Of a stretch of 64,000 bases of DNA, positions 56,703 to 64,000 are shown one piece after another. The stretch is taken from the NCBI GenBank assembly GCA_045541915.1, contig JAZQJZ010000019.1, positions 29,753 to 93,752 on the forward strand. Reading direction: 5' to 3'. The DNA is from RGIG5579 sp045541915 (GTDB lineage: Bacteria; Bacillota; Clostridia; Oscillospirales; SIG627). The stretch's first letter is position 1, and the number at the start of each line of letters is the position of its first letter. The translations under genes and the position numbers were made by a program. Under the pieces are notes generated by a model. It was not told where the DNA came from and made no database searches. It was given only the letters and a program-made list of their open reading frames with translations.

Positions 56703-56723
56703 AGAACTATATTTAGAAAAATG

Positions 56724-56737
56724 TCCCTATTTAGGGA
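56724..56737 (+). promoter_or_regulatory. Palindrome between promoter and uxaB
   Basis: TCCCTATTTAGGGA is a perfect 6+2+6 inverted repeat about 15-30 nt after the expected transcription start, upstream of the AAAAAGGAG ribosome-binding site. It is a candidate operator. Confidence 0.6.
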
Positions 56738-56756
56738 GGCAAAAAAGGAGATTGCA

Positions 56757-58067
56757 ATGAACAACATCAGTCAGATCCATCAAAAGCCCTGCCGTCCGGT
56801 ACGCGTGCTTCAGTTCGGTGAGGGCGGATTTTTGCGCGGCTTTGTGGATTGGATGCTGCAGAAAATGAATGAAAGCGGCGACTTCTGCGGAAGCGTTGCA
56901 GTGGTTCAGCCCATTGCCAACGGTATGTGCGATGCTCTGGAAAAGCAGAATTGCCTTTACACCCATCTGGCGCGTGGCGCGGAAGGGGAGGATGTGACCC
57001 TGGTGGATGTGATCGACCACTGCGTCAAGCCCTACGATGATTTCGAGTCCTATCTTGATGAAGCGAAAAACCCCGATCTGCGCTTTGTGGTCTCCAATAC
57101 CACAGAGTCGGGTATCGTTTTTGATCCCGCGGACCGTGCGGAGGATGTGCCGCCCAAAAGCTTTCCTGCAAAGCTGACGCTCTTTTTGAAGCGCCGTTAT
57201 GACTTGGGTCTTGGTGGATTTGTATTTCTGCCTTGCGAATTGATTGATCGCAACGGTGACAATTTGAAAAAAGCAGTCCTTTCTTATGTTCAGCTTTGGA
57301 ATCTGGAAGAAGGCTTTGCGCGCTGGATCGAAGAGAAAAATGTGTTTTGCAATACCTTGGTGGACCGAATCAATACCGGCTACCCCAAGGACGAAGCGCT
57401 TTCCCTTGGCTATGAAGACAATATGGTCAATACCTCCGAGTATTTCCACCTGTGGGTCATCGAGACGGATTATGATCTGGAAGCCGAACTGCCCTTCTCC
57501 AAGGCAGGGCTGAATGTAATCGTGACCAAGGATGCACTGGAACGGTATCGCACTCGCAAGGTCCGCCTTCTCAACGGTGCTCATACCTCCATGGTGGCCC
57601 ACGCGCTTCTTTCCGGCCTGGAAACGGTTCGGGAATGTGTGGAAGATGAAAAAATGGGCGCCTTCCTCAGCGATAGTTTGTACAAGGAAATTATTCCCAC
57701 TCTGGATCTTCCCCGAGAAGAGCTTGAGGCTTATGCCGGTGATGTGCTCACCCGTTTCTCCAATCCGTACTTAAAGCACTATCTTGCCGCCATTTCTCTC
57801 AACTCCATCAGTAAATACAAGGTGCGTGTTCTTCCTTCTGTTCTGGAGTATCACCGCCGCTTCGGCACCTATCCGAAGAATCTGGTTCTGGGTCTTGCCC
57901 GAATCTTGGAGTTTTACCGCGTTGGCACCCCGAACGACGATCCGGATGTGATCGATTTTGTCCGGACCCACACCGATGAAGAGGTCCTTGCCAACAAGGC
58001 ATTCTGGGATCAGGATTTGAGCGAACTGAAGGAGGCACTTGCCAATGCAAATTCATCCCAAGGATAA
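56757..58067 (+). CDS. uxaB: Tagaturonate reductase (altronate oxidoreductase)
   Basis: NADH-dependent reduction of D-tagaturonate to D-altronate. 436 residues from the ATG at 56757, set by AAAAAGGAG; the frame is open far upstream. Family parts: VRVLQFGEGGFLRGFVDWMLQ (NAD site), VVSNTTESGI, LPCELIDRNGDNLKK, and RKVRLLNGAHTSMVAHALL (catalytic Lys region of the long-chain mannitol dehydrogenase family). It overlaps uxaA by 23 nt. Confidence 0.95.
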   Translation: MNNISQIHQKPCRPVRVLQFGEGGFLRGFVDWMLQKMNESGDFCGSVAVVQPIANGMCDALEKQNCLYTHLARGAEGEDVTLVDVIDHCVKPYDDFESYLDEAKNPDLRFVVSNTTESGIVFDPADRAEDVPPKSFPAKLTLFLKRRYDLGLGGFVFLPCELIDRNGDNLKKAVLSYVQLWNLEEGFARWIEEKNVFCNTLVDRINTGYPKDEALSLGYEDNMVNTSEYFHLWVIETDYDLEAELPFSKAGLNVIVTKDALERYRTRKVRLLNGAHTSMVAHALLSGLETVRECVEDEKMGAFLSDSLYKEIIPTLDLPREELEAYAGDVLTRFSNPYLKHYLAAISLNSISKYKVRVLPSVLEYHRRFGTYPKNLVLGLARILEFYRVGTPNDDPDVIDFVRTHTDEEVLANKAFWDQDLSELKEALANANSSQG

Positions 58068-59421
58068 TGTAGAGGTTTTGTCCGACGGACAAAAATATGC
58101 TCTCCGCCCCATCGCCCAAGGGGAGAACGTGATCAAATACGGCTTTCCCATTGGACACGCGCTGGCGGACATTCAAAAAGGAGAGAAGGTGGATCATCGG
58201 AATATCCACTCCAATCTTTCCGGCTTGGGAACGTGGGAATATCATCCCTATTCAGTACCGGAAAAGAAGAACAAAGAAGCCACCTTTATGGGCTATCTCC
58301 GAAAGAATGGCCAGGTTGGCATTCGCAATGAAATCTGGATCGTTCCCACCGTCGGCTGTGCCAACGGCGTGGCAAAGCGCCTCGCGGCCACCTGCGGCGC
58401 AAAAGCGCTCACTCACCCTTACGGCTGCTCCCAGTTGGGCGGCGATCACGAAAACACCCGGAAGATCCTTCGGGCTTTGATCCATCATCCCAATGCCGGC
58501 GGCGTTCTGGTTTTGGGTCTGGGGTGTGAGAATAACGGTCTGGAAACCTTCCGTCCCTTCCTGGGGGAAACGGATCCGGAACGGGTCAAGTTCTTGAATC
58601 TCCAGGACTGTGTGGATGAAATGGAAGAGGGCCAGGCTCTTTTGAAGGAGCTTGAGGCGGCAGTAAAGAAGGATAAGAGATGTCCCATTCCCGTTTCCAA
58701 GCTTCGCATTGCCGTGAAATGTGGCGGAAGCGACGGATATAGCGGAATTACCGCAAATCCCCTGGTAGGAAGAGTGGCGGATCTGTTTTACGATCACGGC
58801 GCTACCATCCTGATGAGCGAGGTTCCTGAGATCTTCGGCGCAGAGGAGATCCTCCTTTCCCGATGCAACAGTCGCGAAACCTTTGACCGTGCCTCCGGCA
58901 TGATCCAGGATTTCCGTCAGTACTTTATTTCCCACGGCGAGGGCATCGCAGAAAACCCCTCTCCCGGAAACATTGCCGGCGGCATTTCCACCCTGGAGGA
59001 AAAGTCTCTGGGTTGTGTGCAGAAAGCAGGCTTTGTACCCCTTTGCGGTGCACTGGATCTGGGTGAAGTACCCCATGGCGATAGCGGACTTTATTTGGTG
59101 AACGGTCCCGGAAACGATATGGTCGCCGTTACCTCTCTTGCCGCAGCCGGTGCTCACTTGATTCTCTTTACCACCGGAAGAGGCACCCCTCTTTGCGGAC
59201 CGGTTCCCACTTTAAAAATTGCCACCAATTCCACACTTGCCGGCAAGAAAAAGCACTGGATCGATTTTGATGCCGGCACGCTTCTTGACAATGCCGATTG
59301 GAACGGAAGAAGCAAGGCTCTGTTCGATCTCTGCCTGAATACAGCAGAGGGAGCAGAAACAGTAGGTGAAAAAGGCGGATTTGAAGATCTTGCCATATTT
59401 AAAAACGGCGTTACGCTTTGA
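58045..59421 (+). CDS. uxaA: Altronate dehydratase
   Basis: Dehydrates D-altronate to 2-keto-3-deoxygluconate. The 458 residues carry an N-terminal SAF domain (about 1-75) and the large domain with GYLRKNGQVGIRNEIWIVPTVGC, HPYGCSQLGGDHENT, and KCGGSDGYSGITANP. GGAGG at 58031-58035 selects the ATG at 58045, inside the end of uxaB. It is slightly shorter than E. coli UxaA (495). It lacks nearby kdgK/kdgA, which must lie elsewhere. Confidence 0.95.
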   Translation: MQIHPKDNVEVLSDGQKYALRPIAQGENVIKYGFPIGHALADIQKGEKVDHRNIHSNLSGLGTWEYHPYSVPEKKNKEATFMGYLRKNGQVGIRNEIWIVPTVGCANGVAKRLAATCGAKALTHPYGCSQLGGDHENTRKILRALIHHPNAGGVLVLGLGCENNGLETFRPFLGETDPERVKFLNLQDCVDEMEEGQALLKELEAAVKKDKRCPIPVSKLRIAVKCGGSDGYSGITANPLVGRVADLFYDHGATILMSEVPEIFGAEEILLSRCNSRETFDRASGMIQDFRQYFISHGEGIAENPSPGNIAGGISTLEEKSLGCVQKAGFVPLCGALDLGEVPHGDSGLYLVNGPGNDMVAVTSLAAAGAHLILFTTGRGTPLCGPVPTLKIATNSTLAGKKKHWIDFDAGTLLDNADWNGRSKALFDLCLNTAEGAETVGEKGGFEDLAIFKNGVTL

Positions 59422-59434
59422 AAGGAGTTTGAAC

Positions 59435-60841
59435 ATGAAATACACTGAAAAAGGCGCAGAAAATGTAAAAATCGCTTATGTAGGCGGAGGAAGCAGAGGT
59501 TGGGCTTGGAATCTGATGAGTGACCTTGCCACCTGTCCCGATATGTCCGGCGACGTTTATCTTTACGATATTGACTTCCAGGCAGCCCAGGACAATGAAA
59601 TCATCGGTAATAAGTACAACGATCTTCCCGACACCAAATCCCGCTGGAACTATTATGCAGCCAAAACGGCAGAAGAAGCAATGAAGGACGCGGACTTTGT
59701 AGTCATTTCCATCCTCCCCGGCACCTTCGATGAAATGCAGTCCGACGTTCACGCACCCGAAAAATACGGAATTTATCAGTCTGTAGGTGACTCCTCCGGC
59801 CCCGGTGGTGTTGTTCGTGCTTTGAGAACCCTTCCTATGATTGAGCAGATCGCTCATTATGTGAGAGATTATTGTCCCAATGCTTGGGTCATCAACTATA
59901 CCAACCCCATGACCCTCTGTGTGAAGGCGCTGTATCAGGCATTTCCTCAGATCAAGGCATTCGGATGCTGCCACGAAGTGTTTGGCACCCAAAAGCTGTT
60001 GATGTATGCCGTAAAGGAAATTATGGGGCTTGAAGTGGAACACAGAAGTCTCATTCGCGTAAACCCCGTTGGTGTAAACCACTTTACCTGGCTGACCAAA
60101 GCACACTATAAGAATTTTGATCTTTTCCCTGTTTACAGAGAATTCTGCGAACAGTTCAAGGAAACCGGTTATACCAAGCATCTGGATGCCAACTGGATGA
60201 ATAACAACTTCCGTTGCTCCCATCGAGTGAAAATGGATCTGTTTTTGAGATATGGCTATATTGCAGCAGCCGGCGACCGTCACCTTTCCGAGTTTATGGA
60301 AGGCAAGTGGTATCTGAAGGATCCTGCACACGTAAAGCAGTGGGGCTTTAGTTTGACCAGCGTGGATTGGCGCAGAGGTAGCTTGAAGGAGCGTCAGGAA
60401 AAGAGCGAACGTCTCCGCAGCGGCGAGGAAGAATTGAAGCTGAAGGTTTCCGGCGAAGAGGGTGTGAACCAGATGCGCGCCATTTTGGGCCTGAGCGATC
60501 CTCTGGTTACCAATGTTAACATTCCCAACGTGGGCCAGACTCCCAACCTGCCCTTGGGCGCCGTGGTGGAAACCAATGCCGTGTTCCGTTCCGGCACTGT
60601 AACTCCCGTGATGTCCGGCGAAATTCCCGAAGAGATCCATCCTCTCATCTCCCGTATTTGCACCGAGCAGGAGCTGGTTGCCTCTGCCGTTCGTCAGCGT
60701 GATGTGAAATTGGCATTCCAGGCATTTGCCAACGATCCCCTGGTTACCTGTAACCTGGAGGAAGCCAAGGATCTGTATAAGGAAATGGTGCTCAACACCG
60801 CAAAGTATCTGACCGATTACGATCTTTCTTCTCTGAAATAA
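59435..60841 (+). CDS. GH4 alpha-galacturonidase-like glycosidase
   Basis: NAD- and metal-dependent family 4 glycosidase, 468 residues. VKIAYVGGGSRGWAWNLMSDL binds NAD, the NYTNP motif follows, and the metal motif is Cys179-His180-Glu181-Val182 (FGCCHEVFG), then NPVGVNHFTWL. The CHEV form is found in LplD-type alpha-galacturonidases, unlike CHSV or CDMP of other GH4 groups; context with uxaA/B agrees. AAAGGAG is 8 nt before the ATG. No signal peptide, so it acts on imported oligogalacturonides; no transporter is in the cluster. Confidence 0.88.
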   Translation: MKYTEKGAENVKIAYVGGGSRGWAWNLMSDLATCPDMSGDVYLYDIDFQAAQDNEIIGNKYNDLPDTKSRWNYYAAKTAEEAMKDADFVVISILPGTFDEMQSDVHAPEKYGIYQSVGDSSGPGGVVRALRTLPMIEQIAHYVRDYCPNAWVINYTNPMTLCVKALYQAFPQIKAFGCCHEVFGTQKLLMYAVKEIMGLEVEHRSLIRVNPVGVNHFTWLTKAHYKNFDLFPVYREFCEQFKETGYTKHLDANWMNNNFRCSHRVKMDLFLRYGYIAAAGDRHLSEFMEGKWYLKDPAHVKQWGFSLTSVDWRRGSLKERQEKSERLRSGEEELKLKVSGEEGVNQMRAILGLSDPLVTNVNIPNVGQTPNLPLGAVVETNAVFRSGTVTPVMSGEIPEEIHPLISRICTEQELVASAVRQRDVKLAFQAFANDPLVTCNLEEAKDLYKEMVLNTAKYLTDYDLSSLK

Positions 60842-60842
60842 A

Positions 60843-62327
60843 ATGTTCGAAAGGATCACACCGGAGAAAGCGGGGATCTCCTCGCGACATATCACCCGCT
60901 TTCTTCGCCTTTTAGAGCGAAGAGGCCTTGCCATGCACAGCGTTCTCCTCATGCGGGGAGAACAGCTGTTTGGTGAGTTTTATTGGAAGCCGTTCCATTC
61001 CGAATTTTGCCATCGTATGTACTCCCAGACCAAAAGTTATGTGAGTGTTGCCATCGGCCTTTTGGAAGAGGACGGCTTTCTTTCTTTGGATGACCGGATC
61101 TGCGATCATTTCCCGGAAAAGATCGAACGGGAAAAACCGGAGTATCTGTCACAATTGACCGTTAGGCAAATGCTCAATATGCAGACCTGCGGCGTAACTC
61201 CTTCCTGGTTTTCCAATCAGGATGCGGATCGGGCCCATCTGTACTTCAACCAATCGGAAAGCGAAGTTCCGGGAGGAATGCGCTGGCGGTATGACAGTCC
61301 CGGAACCCAGGTGCTTTCCACCTTGGTAGAAAAGCGATCCGGAAAAAGCTTGTTTGATTTTCTGAACGAACGGATTTTCTGTCATTTAGGCACCTTTCAA
61401 ACCGCTACCATTTTAAAGACCAAAACGGAGGATAGCTTTGGGGACTCTGCCCTTCTTTGTACCCCAAGGGATATGGTCTCATTTGCCCGCTTTGTGATGA
61501 ATTATGGCACTTGGCAGGGAAAGCAGTTGATGAATGAGGCGTATTTGCGCACTGCAACCTCTCCCTTGGTGGATAATGATATCACCGGCTTTGCCGGTTT
61601 TGCCACTCGGGGCTATGGCTATCAGTTCTGGTGTCTGGGAAAAGAAGCCTTTTTCTTTAGCGGAATGGGGTGTCAGTTGACCTTCTGTTATCCGAAGTTT
61701 GACTTGATCTTTTCTGTTACCGGCGATAACCAGGGATTTCCCGATGCGAAATCACTGATCTTCACTGCGTTTCAGGATGAGATCCTGGATCATCTTCAGG
61801 ACCATTCCTTGCCGGAGGATCCGGTGGCTTACGAGGAATGCTTGAGGACGGGGGAGTCTTTGAAGCTTTGTGTCCTCCCGGGAGAGACGTATTCACCTGT
61901 GATGGATCAGATCAATCACAAAACCTTTCTTTGTGGTGAAAACCCTATGGGAATCACCAAATTTTCTCTCCATTTCAATACGAATGGGGAAGGTGAGTGG
62001 CATTATACCAATGCCCAAGGGGATAAGGTGCTTCCCTTTGGCCTGGGAAAAAATGTATTCGGAAAATTTCCGCAGCTTGGCTATTCGGATCTTCACGCCG
62101 GTAGCCCCACCCATAACGGGCACCGCTATGATTGCGCCGCCTCTGCCGCTTGGCGTGAGGAAGGGAAAATGCAGCTGAAGGTGCAGATCATAGATAAGTA
62201 TTTCGGCAATATGCTTGCAACCTTTTCGTTCCGGGGGAAGACCTCCGTTTTGAAGATGAAACGAAATGCAGAAGCATTTTTGAAGGAATATGAAGGTGTG
62301 GCCGTTGCCACTCTTTCGGAGTCATAA
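60843..62327 (+). CDS. Serine hydrolase, beta-lactamase/esterase fold
   Basis: 494-residue protein of the class-C beta-lactamase/EstB family. The catalytic SxxK is Ser61-Gln-Thr-Lys64 (YSQTKSYVSV), with a Tyr motif near YDSPGTQVLSTLVEK and a later GYGYQFWCLGKEAFFFSGMG. It has an extra ~150-residue C-terminal domain. No signal peptide is seen. It starts 1 nt after the GH4 gene, so it is coupled to galacturonide breakdown, possibly removing acyl or methyl groups from the sugar. Substrate unproven. Confidence 0.85.
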   Translation: MFERITPEKAGISSRHITRFLRLLERRGLAMHSVLLMRGEQLFGEFYWKPFHSEFCHRMYSQTKSYVSVAIGLLEEDGFLSLDDRICDHFPEKIEREKPEYLSQLTVRQMLNMQTCGVTPSWFSNQDADRAHLYFNQSESEVPGGMRWRYDSPGTQVLSTLVEKRSGKSLFDFLNERIFCHLGTFQTATILKTKTEDSFGDSALLCTPRDMVSFARFVMNYGTWQGKQLMNEAYLRTATSPLVDNDITGFAGFATRGYGYQFWCLGKEAFFFSGMGCQLTFCYPKFDLIFSVTGDNQGFPDAKSLIFTAFQDEILDHLQDHSLPEDPVAYEECLRTGESLKLCVLPGETYSPVMDQINHKTFLCGENPMGITKFSLHFNTNGEGEWHYTNAQGDKVLPFGLGKNVFGKFPQLGYSDLHAGSPTHNGHRYDCAASAAWREEGKMQLKVQIIDKYFGNMLATFSFRGKTSVLKMKRNAEAFLKEYEGVAVATLSES

Positions 62328-62359
62328 AAAACCACCGGCCTGAAAGCCGGTGGTTTTTT
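62326..62359. terminator. Terminator of the uxa-GH4 operon
   Basis: ACCACCGGC, a short loop, GCCGGTGGT and six T; A-rich on the left, so it can also serve the convergent FTR gene on the minus strand. Confidence 0.93.
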
Positions 62360-62364
62360 GAACA

Positions 62365-62562
62365 TTACTTTTCCTTATAATATAACTGACAGTGACAATA
62401 GCCCTCGAAATTCGGGTCCTCCATCTGTTCCCGAAATTCCTTGCAAATGCATTTGTTTTCCTCTGTGCGGCTTCTTCTGCAAGGGCAGTAGCCACCGCTT
62501 GCTTTCAAGCCTTCCTTGATCATTTTGACCAGCTCTTGATTTTCGTTGAAGCGGATCTTCAT
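62365..62562 (-). CDS. Ferredoxin:thioredoxin reductase catalytic chain-like protein
   Basis: 65-residue protein with three CxC motifs: Cys26-Pro-Cys28, Cys38-Ile-Cys40 and Cys56-His-Cys58. By family analogy four would bind a [4Fe-4S] cluster and two (in CPC and CHC) form the redox disulfide. The CPC-to-CHC distance (27 residues between) equals that of plant FTR, but the middle motif lies nearer the first. No variable subunit is seen. The ATG overlaps the trxA stop (ATGA), implying that thioredoxin is its substrate. Confidence 0.87.
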   Translation of the reverse strand: MKIRFNENQELVKMIKEGLKASGGYCPCRRSRTEENKCICKEFREQMEDPNFEGYCHCQLYYKEK

Positions 62563-62873
62563 GACTGCAATTCTTTGATGATCAAGCAAAGCGCATCTTT
62601 GGGATAAAGACCCATTTTCTTTTTCACCAATTCTCCTTTTTTGAAAAACAGCAAAGTGGGGATTGCCTCAATCCCAAAACGGTCGGCAAGCTGGGGCTGT
62701 TCATCAACATTCACCTTGCAAACGGAAAAATCGGCTACTTCCTCGTCCAGCTCCGCCAAAGTTGGGGCAATCATCTGGCAAGGTCCGCACCAGGAAGCCC
62801 AGAAATCCACCAGCACCAAGCCGTCGGTGCTGGTGATTACAGCATCAAAGTTTTCAGATGTCAATTCGCGCAT
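62559..62873 (-). CDS. trxA: Thioredoxin
   Basis: 104-residue thioredoxin: VDFWASWCGPCQMIAPTL (active site WCGPC), VNVDEQPQLADRFGIEAIPTLLFFKKGE with the cis-Pro. AAGGAG with 9-nt spacing selects ATG 62873. It overlaps the FTR chain gene, giving a ferredoxin-driven thioredoxin module independent of NADPH. A conventional thioredoxin reductase is not in the window. Confidence 0.96.
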   Translation of the reverse strand: MRELTSENFDAVITSTDGLVLVDFWASWCGPCQMIAPTLAELDEEVADFSVCKVNVDEQPQLADRFGIEAIPTLLFFKKGELVKKKMGLYPKDALCLIIKELQS

Positions 62874-62910
62874 GATAATAACTCCTTTCCTTTCTTGACT
62901 TTTCAACTAT

Positions 62911-62939
62911 ATTATAACATAATGGAAGGGAAAATACAA
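62911..62939 (-). promoter_or_regulatory. Promoter for trxA-FTR
   Basis: Minus strand: TTGTAT, a 17-bp spacer, perfect TATAAT, 38 nt before the trxA start. Confidence 0.82.
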
Positions 62940-63003
62940 TATTTGTTTCTCTATAGATATTGAATATGAATGAAAAGAATAATAAGGGAGAAGATAGGAA
63001 AGA

Positions 63004-63708
63004 ATGAATCAGAATGTAAAAAAGAGGAAAAGGAAGGTGTTTTTCTTGGTGCTTTTTTGTGTGCTTTTCATTCCCCTTGTTTTGTATGTGGGGATCAATG
63101 CCTATGCGATCATTTCTGCCAAAGGAGAAATATCCTCTTTGGAGGGGGCGTCACCTACTGATCGAAGCGATGCCATTTTGGTCCTGGGGTGCGGTGTTCG
63201 AAGTGATGCCACGCCCTCCAATATGCTGGAGGATCGCCTGCTGACTGCCCTTGAACTGTATCAGCAGGGAAGATCGGAGACCGTGATCGTCAGCGGAGAT
63301 CACGGTCGCGCGGACTATGACGAAGTAAATGTGATGAAAAACTATCTGATCCAAAAGGGGATTCCCTCAGAACGGATCTTTATGGATCACGCCGGCTTTT
63401 CTACCTATGATTCCTTATACCGCGCCCGTGCCATATTCGGCGCCGAAAGCGTAACCGTTGTAACACAGGAGTATCATGCGTATCGGGCGTTGATGATCGG
63501 AAAAGCACTGGGGCTGGATTGCGACGCTGTGGAAGCTCCCATTCTCTGCACAGATGCCACCCGCTATTATGGCCAGGAATGGTATTCCTTCCGAGAGTCC
63601 TTTGCCCGGTGCAAGGATTTCCTCTGGTGCATCTTCCGCCCGGAGCCAACTTACTTGGGTGAGCCCATCTCACTCTCCGGTTCCGGTGATGTGACAAATG
63701 ACCGATAA
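63004..63708 (+). CDS. SanA/YdcF-like (DUF218) membrane-anchored protein
   Basis: 234 residues with one N-terminal anchor (RKVFFLVLFCVLFIPLVLYVGI, about 11-32) and an outside DUF218 domain: DAILVLGCGVRSDATPSNMLEDRLLTALEL, then ETVIVSGDHGRADYDE, and the mid/late VTVVTQEYHAYRALMIGKALGLDCDAVEAP. The SanA branch is linked with envelope integrity and vancomycin tolerance at high temperature in E. coli. GGAAAGA precedes the ATG. It is followed by an rRNA-type promoter region. Confidence 0.9.
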   Translation: MNQNVKKRKRKVFFLVLFCVLFIPLVLYVGINAYAIISAKGEISSLEGASPTDRSDAILVLGCGVRSDATPSNMLEDRLLTALELYQQGRSETVIVSGDHGRADYDEVNVMKNYLIQKGIPSERIFMDHAGFSTYDSLYRARAIFGAESVTVVTQEYHAYRALMIGKALGLDCDAVEAPILCTDATRYYGQEWYSFRESFARCKDFLWCIFRPEPTYLGEPISLSGSGDVTNDR

Positions 63709-63804
63709 AACCGTCTGTTTTAGTGATTTTTCACAGTTCAATTTGCCAAAATTTTGGGGTGTTTTGTGAAAAAAGTAAATTTGGAAAAAAATGAAAAAAA
63801 CATC

Positions 63805-63833
63805 TTGACAATGGGGACAAATTTTGGTACACT
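63805..63833 (+). promoter_or_regulatory. Tandem promoter P1 of a likely rRNA operon
   Basis: Perfect TTGACA, a 17-bp spacer, TACACT. It lies 108 nt upstream of P2. Confidence 0.75.
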
Positions 63834-63912
63834 GTAAATCCACCGCCGCCCGGGAGGGAAGGACCGGAGAAAGAGCTTGAAAAAAGTTTTTCAAGGAAAT
63901 TCAAAAAAGGTC

Positions 63913-63941
63913 TTGACAAACGGGATGAGGTGGGATATAAT
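63913..63941 (+). promoter_or_regulatory. Tandem promoter P2 of a likely rRNA operon
   Basis: Perfect TTGACA, a 17-bp spacer, perfect TATAAT, the strongest promoter in the window. It is followed by a GCTGC/GCAGC hairpin (63949-63963). Confidence 0.85.
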
Positions 63942-64000
63942 AGACGATGCTGCGTCGAGCAGCGGCGAACCTTGAAAATTGAACAACAAAGACGTAAATG
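63942..64000 (+). other. Leader of a probable rRNA operon (16S outside the window)
   Basis: After P2 a hairpin (GCTGC, five bases, GCAGC) is followed by ACCTTGAAAATTGAACAACAAAGACG, a phrase widely found just before 16S genes in Firmicutes. The mature 16S 5' end is not in the window. Region 63709-63804 holds no gene that I can see. Confidence 0.6.

Noticed and set aside
59411..60952. 513-codon open frame on the minus strand opposite the GH4 gene
   Set aside because: Antisense to a clear GH4 gene with its own ribosome-binding site; no ribosome-binding site or family match for the reverse frame.
1..64000. Mobile elements, prophage, toxin-antitoxin or CRISPR-Cas systems
   Set aside because: No transposase, integrase, phage structural, Cas or toxin-like gene, and no direct repeat array, was seen on either strand.

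Overview
The window looks like chromosome of an anaerobic, spore-lineage Firmicute of class Clostridia. The evidence is the Gram-positive layout of the S10-spc-alpha ribosomal block with secY, adk, map and infA embedded, a zinc-type S14, a spoIIGA-sigE pair, a Trp T-box leader, and lineage-typical small proteins (CD1247-type, DUF6472-type, C-GCAxxG-C-C). Redox proteins fit anaerobic life: a flavin reductase-rubredoxin fusion, a ferredoxin:thioredoxin reductase catalytic chain and L-lactate dehydrogenase. Base composition looks balanced (near 50% GC by eye) and even throughout. I see no insertion sequence, prophage, integrase or CRISPR array. Promoters are easy to read because almost all have a 17-bp spacer.

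Layout: 1-14.4 kb is the distal S10-spc-alpha superoperon from rplD to rplQ, closed by a strong terminator. 14.4-17.3 kb holds pgk, tpiA and an unrecognised single-span membrane protein. 17.3-22.5 kb is mostly on the minus strand: an SDR oxidoreductase, tRNA-Thr(CGU), an acyltransferase-like protein, a GNAT, a rubredoxin flavoprotein and uxaC. 22.6-27.8 kb holds a shortened MocR-type regulator, a YlmH-like RNA-binding protein, a GNAT, and a CsoR-CopA copper module in which a CopZ-like domain is fused to the CopA C-terminus. 28-34.2 kb holds argG, an AEC transporter and an ACT/DUF711/methyltransferase/rsmI operon. 34.3-38.5 kb is a MarR-controlled heterodimeric ABC exporter.

38.6-42.8 kb is a proline biosynthesis operon (proB-proA-proC) flanked by a DUF6472 protein and an SGNH hydrolase. 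42.8-47.7 kb (minus strand) holds a VanY-like carboxypeptidase, galE, a DUF1846 protein and ldh. 47.8-49.5 kb is spoIIGA-sigE. 49.5-54.1 kb holds yqeG, an M24 peptidase, efp, a CD1247-type protein, a C-GCAxxG-C-C protein, two half-size chromate transporters and a small ORF. 54.1-55.7 kb is a T-box-controlled trpB without trpA. 55.7-62.3 kb is a galacturonide-catabolism cluster: a divergent AraC regulator, uxaB, uxaA, a GH4 alpha-galacturonidase-like enzyme and a beta-lactamase-fold serine hydrolase. With uxaC at 21-22.5 kb it gives the route from oligogalacturonide to 2-keto-3-deoxygluconate. 62.3-63.7 kb holds a ferredoxin:thioredoxin reductase catalytic chain with thioredoxin, and a SanA-like protein. 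The last 200 bases carry tandem consensus promoters and a leader typical of an rRNA operon that would start just outside the window.

I found no clear new multi-gene system. The observations most worth checking are the CopA-CopZ fusion that keeps an internal ribosome-binding site, the csoR promoter lying inside the preceding terminator hairpin, the C-terminally shortened MocR regulator, the orphan trpB with its T-box, the palindromes in the AraC/uxaB divergent region, and the FTR-thioredoxin pair.
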